Origin: an uncultured Clostridia bacterium
GTDB lineage: Bacteria > Bacillota > Clostridia > Christensenellales > CAG-138
Direction of reading: 5' to 3'
NCBI GenBank assembly: GCA_937915925.1
Contig: CALGGM010000202.1
Span: forward strand, 1-20,616
DNA length: 20,616 bases
Made by a program: the position numbers and the translations under genes. Positions 6,898 through 15,989 of this stretch are shown here, piece by piece (positions within the stretch are counted from its first letter, which is position 1; each line of letters starts with the position of its first letter). The notes under the pieces were generated by a model. The model was given only the letters and a program-made list of their open reading frames with translations. It searched no databases and was not told where the DNA came from.

Positions 6898-7079
6898 GCG
6901 ACACAAATCGAATACATAGGATTTCGAACCATGAAACACAATTGGCGTATGCTATTTGCTTCTGGCAAAAGCGTACAGCTCCATGAGCGCACTATTTGTG
7001 TAGAGTGTGTTCGATTTGTGTCGCAGCAAAGGAGCTTGCGTTTTTCGTGCGCAGCTCCGGCTGCGCACTTTTTTATTTT
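6898..7079 (+). ncRNA. Structured leader RNA: rod-like domain plus terminator/antiterminator (candidate attenuator or small RNA)
   Basis: The predicted transcript starts at G6898. GCGACACAAATCGAA (6898-6912) pairs perfectly with 7010-7024, and five more mostly wobble pairs extend the stem to 6917/7005. Inside is a hairpin of GTATGC (6947-6952) with GCGTAC (6971-6976) and TTTGC (6955-6959) with GCAAA (6965-6969). Downstream, GGAGCTTGCG (7031-7040) can pair with CGCAGCTCC (7050-7058), and this excludes the terminator stem. The RNA ends with the terminator, directly before the ribosome site of the first cassette gene. It could be a cis-acting attenuator or riboswitch, or a free small RNA; the rod with an internal bubble also recalls 6S RNA. 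I do not recognise a known Rfam class and see no T-box sequence. Confidence 0.6.
7047..7079 (+). terminator. Intrinsic terminator upstream of the first adenylation gene
   Basis: GTGCGCAGC (7047-7055), loop TCCG and GCTGCGCAC (7060-7068) form a perfect nine-pair stem followed by TTTTTTATTTT. It ends about 11 bases before the ATG at 7090, so full termination would silence the cassette. This implies conditional read-through or a separate short RNA. Confidence 0.9.
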
Positions 7080-7089
7080 GGAGGAGCAA

Positions 7090-7161
7090 ATGGAGCAAAA
7101 GACACTGACGGGCTATCCGTCCATTGACAAGCCGTGGCTGAAATACTATTCCGAAGAAGCG
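7090..7161 (+). repeat. 72-bp direct repeat, copy 1 (start of enzyme 1)
   Basis: It matches 9522-9593 with four silent differences in 72 bases and begins exactly at the ATG. Downstream the two genes no longer align at the DNA level by eye. Confidence 0.85.
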
Positions 7162-8823
7162 AGATCATTGGCAATCCCGGATGGATCCATGTTTGATTAT
7201 ATGTATCAATGCAATGCGGATTATCCGGAGGATATTGCAATAGAGTATTATGGCCGTACTTTTACTTATGGAGAATTATTTCGGCAGATTAACCAATGCG
7301 CCCGCAGCTTAACGGCGCTTGGAATCAAGAAAGGCGACATCGTTACGGTCCAGGCGATCCCTCTTCCGCAGGTTGTTGTCATTATCTACGCGCTTACCCG
7401 AATCGGCGCTTGCGGGAATATGCTGTATCCCGATGCCAAAGCATACGATGTTGTCTCTTCTATGAAAAAAACACAGTCCCGATTATTGATTGTGGTAGAC
7501 AAATTATTGTTCGCATATGAAGAAGATCTTCCCGAAACCTTTAACAATACAATCTTATTATTAAATGTAGCAGAACAGATGTCTGTTATTCCAAGATTGC
7601 TTGCACGCAGAAAAGCAGCATATACAAAAAAGAATCGAAATCTGCATACAGTTCTTTGGCGCGAATTCATAAGCGGAAACGGTGAATCCTATCAAGAGAA
7701 TCATGACGGCGATATACCAGCTTTTATGCTTCGGACCGGCGGGACTACCGGGATTCCAAAGGAAGTAGTCTTAAATAGTGAGAACTTTAATTCTGTCGCA
7801 ATAGAGGTTTATTACTCCCGATTATGCTCAGAATGGAAACGTCAAAACAAAAGTCTTTTGCTCCTTCCTCCGTTTATTGCTTTTGGAATCGGGAGTGGTA
7901 TTCATAACTCTTTGACGTTTGGAACAAAGCTTATAATTACACTTGATGTTACGCCAAAATCAATATCAAAATTGTTTTTAAAGTTCAGGCCGAATTATAT
8001 CACGGCAGGAACCGTTCAAATCGAACAATTCATGAATGATTTAGAACGGCAAAAAACAAAATTAGGTTATATAGAAATGCTCGCTGTAGGCGGCGAAGCA
8101 ATGAGCGCATCATTTGAGAAAAGGCTCAATAGCTTCCTTAATAATCATCGGTGTTATATTACACCCATCAAAGGGTATGGGTTAACGGAAACCGCTGCAG
8201 CAGTAACAATGGAAACGGTTGAGGCTCATCAAGCCGGTTCCGTAGGCATTCCTCTTGCCAATTGCAATATAAAAGTTGTCGATCCGGAAAGCCATGAAGA
8301 ATTGACGTATGGTACGCCCGGAGAGGTATATGTATCAACGCCCGGAATGATGTTGGGCTACTATCAAGATCAGCAAGCGACCGATGAGGTCATTGAAATC
8401 ATGAACGGTGAAAAATGGTTACATACCGGCGATATCGGGATGATCTCAAAAGACGGATTGCTGACGATTACAGGGCGAATCAAACGCATTATTGTATGCA
8501 AGGAAGGACTCATTTATCATAAAGTTTTTCCGCTGCTTATCGAAGATCAACTGTCAAAGCTGCCCGGCGTCAAGGAAATCTCCATTGTCGGACGACCTGA
8601 TGATCAGGTTGGGAATCTGCTGGTAGCTTTTATTGTGACGGACAATAAAGAAAGTAAGGAACAAGCTGTTGACGCGCTAAAGGATTACTGTTCTTCGAAT
8701 CTGCAGTCATATGAAAGACCGGTCGAGTACATTGTTGTGGACAGTCTTCCCCGGACGCTGATCGGAAAAGTCGACTACCGCGCTTTGGAAGAACGCGCGG
8801 CGAGGAAAAATGAAATCGGCTGA
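7090..8823 (+). CDS. Adenylate-forming enzyme (ANL superfamily, acyl/aryl-AMP ligase type), enzyme 1
   Basis: This 577-residue full-length member of the acyl-CoA synthetase/NRPS adenylation/luciferase superfamily activates a carboxylate with ATP. Motifs in order are the P-loop LRTGGTTGIPKEV (214-226), GYGLTET (362-368), HTGD (445-448), the hinge GRIKR (462-466) and the C-terminal catalytic lysine K560 in LIGKVDY. The P-loop has E where G is usual after PK. No carrier-protein or condensation domain is attached, so the acceptor (CoA, a free carrier or an amine) is unknown. ATG 7090 has GGAGGAG just upstream; the frame is open back to 6862, but that extension crosses the terminator. The first 24 residues are identical to those of the gene at 9522. 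The body is AT-rich (21 of 60 G+C at 7801-7860). Confidence 0.9.
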   Translation: MEQKTLTGYPSIDKPWLKYYSEEARSLAIPDGSMFDYMYQCNADYPEDIAIEYYGRTFTYGELFRQINQCARSLTALGIKKGDIVTVQAIPLPQVVVIIYALTRIGACGNMLYPDAKAYDVVSSMKKTQSRLLIVVDKLLFAYEEDLPETFNNTILLLNVAEQMSVIPRLLARRKAAYTKKNRNLHTVLWREFISGNGESYQENHDGDIPAFMLRTGGTTGIPKEVVLNSENFNSVAIEVYYSRLCSEWKRQNKSLLLLPPFIAFGIGSGIHNSLTFGTKLIITLDVTPKSISKLFLKFRPNYITAGTVQIEQFMNDLERQKTKLGYIEMLAVGGEAMSASFEKRLNSFLNNHRCYITPIKGYGLTETAAAVTMETVEAHQAGSVGIPLANCNIKVVDPESHEELTYGTPGEVYVSTPGMMLGYYQDQQATDEVIEIMNGEKWLHTGDIGMISKDGLLTITGRIKRIIVCKEGLIYHKVFPLLIEDQLSKLPGVKEISIVGRPDDQVGNLLVAFIVTDNKESKEQAVDALKDYCSSNLQSYERPVEYIVVDSLPRTLIGKVDYRALEERAARKNEIG

Positions 8824-8854
8824 TTGACAGCCGTTATTATGAGGAGGTTATAGT

Positions 8855-9460
8855 ATGGATTATGAGCGTACAACAGAAAAAGAAACCGTTACCAAAGAAA
8901 AGGTGACAGAAAAGGAAACCGTGACAAAGCAGGCCCCTGCGATCGGATGCGATCAGGAAAGTGATACGATTCAGATTACCGGTACGGAGCAGCATCTTCG
9001 GCTGATGGAAATATATCTTTCCGAATGGGAGCATAGGGACAATATGCTATGGAAGCAGGCATTCACATATTTTATCTTTACGTTTGCAATTGCGGTTTTT
9101 CCATTCGCCTGTCCATGGATAATGAAAGATGAAAGTATTAATGAAATCATGGCGCAAATACCACAATGGTTGTTTCCTGCCGTCGGTATGGGATTATCAT
9201 TGATTTTTATTTTCATTATGTTGGGCTATGCACGTCGTTTAAAATTCGCCGGAAATATCTATCGTGCCATAATACAAATGCTTCCCAAAGAGCTGCAAGA
9301 GGAACGGCTCCAAAAACAAAAATCTTTGAAGGAAACTCCTAAAGATGAAAAATGGAACTATATCCTTGGTATTAGCATGGCTTCTTTTATTACGGTTATC
9401 ATGTTCGGTATTCTTCTTGCATTCTCTTTATTCCTGTTGATTATTTCACTAAAGAAATAA
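8855..9460 (+). CDS. Three-segment membrane protein of unknown function between the two adenylation enzymes
   Basis: This is a 201-residue protein. The first 28 residues are charged and contain a repeated octet, TEKETVTK (7-14 and 18-25). A conserved-looking segment, IYLSEWEHRDNMLWKQAFTY (53-72), leads into hydrophobic stretches at about 69-89, 106-125 and 168-198. Between the last two lies a basic helix (RRLKFAGNIYRAIIQ) and a charged linker. The SEWxxRDxxxWK segment before a transmembrane pair recalls the RipA-type octameric membrane protein family, but that is recall without a search and is weak. GAGGAGG (8841-8847) gives a good ribosome site, and the gene starts 31 bases after enzyme 1 ends, so co-transcription is likely. 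It is AT-rich like the core of enzyme 1. No function is claimed. Confidence 0.8.
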   Translation: MDYERTTEKETVTKEKVTEKETVTKQAPAIGCDQESDTIQITGTEQHLRLMEIYLSEWEHRDNMLWKQAFTYFIFTFAIAVFPFACPWIMKDESINEIMAQIPQWLFPAVGMGLSLIFIFIMLGYARRLKFAGNIYRAIIQMLPKELQEERLQKQKSLKETPKDEKWNYILGISMASFITVIMFGILLAFSLFLLIISLKK

Positions 9461-9521
9461 TTACAGGAAAGTCTATCGGAATATAAACCCAAGGACTACG
9501 AAAATAAAAGGGGGATTCAAA

Positions 9522-9593
9522 ATGGAGCAAAAGACACTGACGGGCTATCCGTCCATCGACAAGCCGTGGCTCAAATACTATTCAGAGGAAGCG
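9522..9593 (+). repeat. 72-bp direct repeat, copy 2 (start of enzyme 2)
   Basis: Second copy of the repeat at 7090-7161. All four differences are third-position changes, so the encoded 24 residues are identical. Confidence 0.85.
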
Positions 9594-11252
9594 ATCAACG
9601 CAAAGCTTCCGGAATGCACGGTGTTCGAATACCTGTGGAAGAACAATAAGGATTATCTTGGCGACGTCGCTTTGCTTTATTTCGGCAAGAAGATCACCTA
9701 CAGCGAACTGTTCCGGGAAACGGAGCGGGTACGCAACGCGCTTTTGAACGAAGGGATTCGGAAGGGCGACAAGGTGATTCTGTTTACCTCCTCCACGCCC
9801 GAAACGGTCTATGCCGTGCTTGCGCTGTGCCGGATCGGCGCGGTTGCGGACATGATCAATCCGTTATTCACAAAGGAACAGGCGATCGACCGCATCAACG
9901 AGACGGAGGCGACGCTGATGATCGCGCTCGAACAGCTCTATGACCGCATTGCGGACGCGATCCCCGAAACTTGCGTGAAAAAGACGGTGATCGTTCCGAT
10001 CTATCGATCCATGCCGACGGTAAAGGGCGCTTTCGCAAAACTGAAACTGAAAAAGCCGATCCCGTACGGCGAAACGGTCGTTTCGTGGAACGCATTTGTA
10101 CAGAACGGCGTCAACGATCAGCCGGACGCGCCGTATGAAAAGGATCATCCATTGATAATGGTCTATTCGTCCGGATCGACCGGCGCATCGAAAGGGATCG
10201 TGCTGACGAATGACAGCATATATGCAACCGTTTCATATTTCCATCGAAGAGAGTTCCCCTATGAAAAAACAGATAAATACTTACAAATGATACCGGTTTG
10301 GTTTTCAACAGGAATAGTGATTTCTCTTATCATGCCATTATCTCTTGGAATAGCAACAATCCTCGAACCTGTGTTCAGCAAAGAAAACTTTGTGCGCAAT
10401 CTGCGGACATACCGACCGAGCATGACGCTCGGCGCAACGAGCCTTTGGCTGTATGCCATGAACAGCCCGCAATTAAAGGGGATAGATTTCTCAAATTTGA
10501 AATATCCGATAACAGGCGGAGAAAAGTTATCGGAAAACGATGAGATCAGCGTCAATAGTTTTTTAAGACAGCATGGCTGTAATGCCCCTATTCTTCAGGG
10601 ATACGGCATGTGTGAGTTGGGAGGGATGGTCACTTCATCATCGGTTGGTCACATGAAAAAAGGTGCAGCCGGTATTCCGATTATAAATGCAACTGTTTCG
10701 ACTTTTGATCCATACACCAACATAGAAATGAAAATCGGAGAACGAGGCGAATTGCGCGTAGATACTTTGGGACGCATGAAAGAATACTTCAGGAACCCGC
10801 AGGCGACGGCGGAGTTTTTCAAGACGGACGAACAGGGGCGCGTCTGGGGCTGCACCGGCGACATCGGTTATGTGGATGAGGACGGCTTTGTGTTCATCAA
10901 GGGACGCGCAACAGATTCCTGCGTGGTAGAAAGCGGCGAAACGGTCTATCTGTTCGACGTCGAGGATGTGATTCTGAAGGAAGAAACAGTTGCGCAATGC
11001 AAGGTCGTCGATATTAAGACAGAGAAAGGGACGGAGCTTGCCGCGCATATCGTGTTTGACGAAACGGTCGCCGATCCGAAGGCGAAGCTCGGGGAGATCG
11101 CCGCAAGGGTAAAGCGCGAGCTGCCGCCGCATATGGTTCCGCAGTATTATAAGGTTCGCACGTCGATCCCGGTCCACGCGAACGGCAAGCGCGACGTGGA
11201 CGCCATGCGACGGGACAGAGAAGATTTGATCCGTATTACAAGCGAATCATAA
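9522..11252 (+). CDS. Adenylate-forming enzyme (ANL superfamily), enzyme 2
   Basis: This 576-residue paralogue of the enzyme at 7090 is expected to activate a carboxylate as an acyl-AMP. Motifs are the P-loop YSSGSTGASKG (215-225), QGYGMCE (359-365), CTGD (444-447) and a C-terminal catalytic-type lysine K556 in ANGKRDV. The hinge reads GRATD (461-465), lacking the lysine found in enzyme 1. The first 24 residues equal those of enzyme 1, while the rest is clearly divergent. GGGGG (9510-9514) precedes the ATG. Base composition is mosaic: 35 of 60 G+C at 9721-9780, 18 of 60 at 10261-10320 and 34 of 60 at 11101-11160. The AT-rich patch (about 10230-10790, residues about 237-423) covers the region that forms the substrate pocket in this superfamily. 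Substrate unknown. Confidence 0.9.
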   Translation: MEQKTLTGYPSIDKPWLKYYSEEAINAKLPECTVFEYLWKNNKDYLGDVALLYFGKKITYSELFRETERVRNALLNEGIRKGDKVILFTSSTPETVYAVLALCRIGAVADMINPLFTKEQAIDRINETEATLMIALEQLYDRIADAIPETCVKKTVIVPIYRSMPTVKGAFAKLKLKKPIPYGETVVSWNAFVQNGVNDQPDAPYEKDHPLIMVYSSGSTGASKGIVLTNDSIYATVSYFHRREFPYEKTDKYLQMIPVWFSTGIVISLIMPLSLGIATILEPVFSKENFVRNLRTYRPSMTLGATSLWLYAMNSPQLKGIDFSNLKYPITGGEKLSENDEISVNSFLRQHGCNAPILQGYGMCELGGMVTSSSVGHMKKGAAGIPIINATVSTFDPYTNIEMKIGERGELRVDTLGRMKEYFRNPQATAEFFKTDEQGRVWGCTGDIGYVDEDGFVFIKGRATDSCVVESGETVYLFDVEDVILKEETVAQCKVVDIKTEKGTELAAHIVFDETVADPKAKLGEIAARVKRELPPHMVPQYYKVRTSIPVHANGKRDVDAMRRDREDLIRITSES

Positions 11253-11266
11253 GAAACATACGAAAG

Positions 11267-11294
11267 CGGAGAAGGGCGGACCCTTCTCCGTTTT
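11267..11294 (+). terminator. Intrinsic terminator closing the adenylation cassette
   Basis: CGGAGAAGGG (11267-11276), loop CGGA and CCCTTCTCCG (11281-11290) form a perfect ten-pair stem followed by TTTT. It lies between two convergent genes, 14 bases after the stop of enzyme 2. On the minus strand it is followed only by CTTTC, so use by the RsfA-like gene is less certain. Confidence 0.85.
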
Positions 11295-11335
11295 CCGTGT
11301 CTGAAAGCCGCTTGATAAACCGTCGCAGGGGAACG

Positions 11336-11899
11336 TCAGCCCGCGGTTTCGCCCTGGGTCAGGGCGATAAGATTTCGGCAGAGATTGTCGAGCAGCGCGC
11401 GGATGCGGGTCTCGAGCTCGCCCGAGGGCTTCGGCGGACGTCCGACGTGCGGCGTGTCGGGATCGCGCACGAACGGGTCCGGCACAAGGTGCCCCTGCTC
11501 GATCAGCGCGCGGCGCGCGGCGTATACCCGGTCCGGCTGCGTTTTCAAAAGCGCGCGGTACTTGTTCTGAAAGCGCAGCATGCGGCGCGTGTCGCCGTTT
11601 GCCATCGTGAGCGTGCAGGCGCGAACCGACTGTCCCTGCCCCAAAGCCAGCAGCACCGTGTTTAAAAGCCGGTCGGTCTCCTCCTCGGTAAACGGGAGGA
11701 ACGCCGGCTCCGCGGTTTCGGCGGGCTTCAGCTGCGTGTAATAATGGTTGCGGACGCTGTTGGGCTTGCGGTCGGTCTCCCTTGCGATCTCGTCGAACGC
11801 GGCTTTCAGCGGAAGCCGTTTCTTCCGCGCGTCGTGTACGGTACGCTTCAGCGCCGCGTCCTCTTCCTCGGTCCAGCCCGTATGGGTTCCTTTCATCAT
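11336..11899 (-). CDS. RsfA-like Myb/SANT-domain DNA-binding regulator
   Basis: This 187-residue protein has an N-terminal Myb/SANT-like helix-turn-helix: WTEEEDAALKRTV (9-21), then LKAAFDEIARETDRKPNSVRNHYY (31-54). This is the layout of the RsfA family, the prespore regulator of Bacillus, and of related clostridial proteins. A second helical region (FTEEETDRLLNTVLLAL, then MLRFQNKYRALLK) and a basic linker with VGRPPKP follow. Two consecutive ATGs (11899, 11896) are preceded by AAAGGAGGTGA, an almost full anti-16S match; 11896 has the better spacing. The gene diverges from rpoB and converges with the adenylation cassette. A role in sporulation or late forespore control is inferred from family resemblance and from a sigma-G-like promoter. 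Confidence 0.75.
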   Translation of the reverse strand: MMKGTHTGWTEEEDAALKRTVHDARKKRLPLKAAFDEIARETDRKPNSVRNHYYTQLKPAETAEPAFLPFTEEETDRLLNTVLLALGQGQSVRACTLTMANGDTRRMLRFQNKYRALLKTQPDRVYAARRALIEQGHLVPDPFVRDPDTPHVGRPPKPSGELETRIRALLDNLCRNLIALTQGETAG

Positions 11900-11922
11900 T
11901 TCACCTCCTTTGGTTTGTACGG

Positions 11923-11951
11923 AGTATGGACGTGTTTTTGTTTGCCCATAC
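11923..11951 (-). promoter_or_regulatory. Possible forespore-type (sigma-G/F-like) promoter of the RsfA-like gene
   Basis: On the minus strand GTATG (11951-11947), an 18-base spacer and CATACT (11928-11923) are close to the sigma-G consensus (GMATR, 18 bases, CATWMTA). No good sigma-A promoter is visible in this stretch. Confidence 0.4.
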
Positions 11952-12011
11952 CAATCTATGCAGAGAAAACCGATTACAGAAAAAATATTTTATTTTTTAA
12001 GAATTTTATGC

Positions 12012-12040
12012 TTGACAGGTTGTTGCGAACATGATATTAT
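12012..12040 (+). promoter_or_regulatory. Sigma-A promoter of rpoB-rpoC
   Basis: TTGACA (12012-12017), a 17-base spacer and TATTAT (12035-12040) form a near-consensus promoter. Transcription from about 12047 leaves a leader of roughly 170 bases before rpoB. Confidence 0.85.
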
Positions 12041-12131
12041 TCCAAATTGCATTATGATGCCTATACTGTGGTAATATGCCCCTAAAGTCTACGCGGATTG
12101 AAATAAAGCTGGTCATTTCGGGACTGAACAC

Positions 12132-12196
12132 AGGAGGTAAGGAATATGTGCCACCTCCACGGGCGGGGGGATTCGCCCGAACCATCACGAATGTGA
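12132..12196 (+). promoter_or_regulatory. rpoB leader: strong ribosome site, 16-codon upstream ORF and hairpins
   Basis: AGGAGG (12132-12137) lies eight bases before ATG 12146, which opens a 16-codon ORF (MCHLHGRGDSPEPSRM) ending at 12196. GGAGGT (12133-12138) can pair with ACCTCC (12153-12158), and CGGGCG (12160-12165) can pair with CGCCCG (12174-12179). The first hairpin would hide the ribosome site. A leader peptide or a protein-binding control site are both possible; neither is shown. Confidence 0.4.
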
Positions 12197-12219
12197 AATA
12201 TCAGCAAGGAGTGAACGCA

Positions 12220-15969
<3,750 letters not shown>

Positions 15970-15989
15970 CGTGCGAAAGGAGACAGTAA

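Noticed and set aside
6862..7089. 76-residue N-terminal extension of adenylation enzyme 1
   Set aside because: The frame crosses the promoter start point and the intrinsic terminator. ATG 7090 has a strong ribosome site, and the paralogue starts at the same residue.
8824..8854. TTGACA and TATAGT between enzyme 1 and the membrane protein
   Set aside because: The spacer is 19 bases and the -10 abuts the ATG while a normal ribosome site is present, so an operon is the simpler reading.
12076..12219. 48-residue N-terminal extension of RpoB
   Set aside because: Known RpoB sequences begin near MMHDVKMGKRTRKSF; ATG 12220 has AAGGAG at good spacing, and the extension has no ribosome site.
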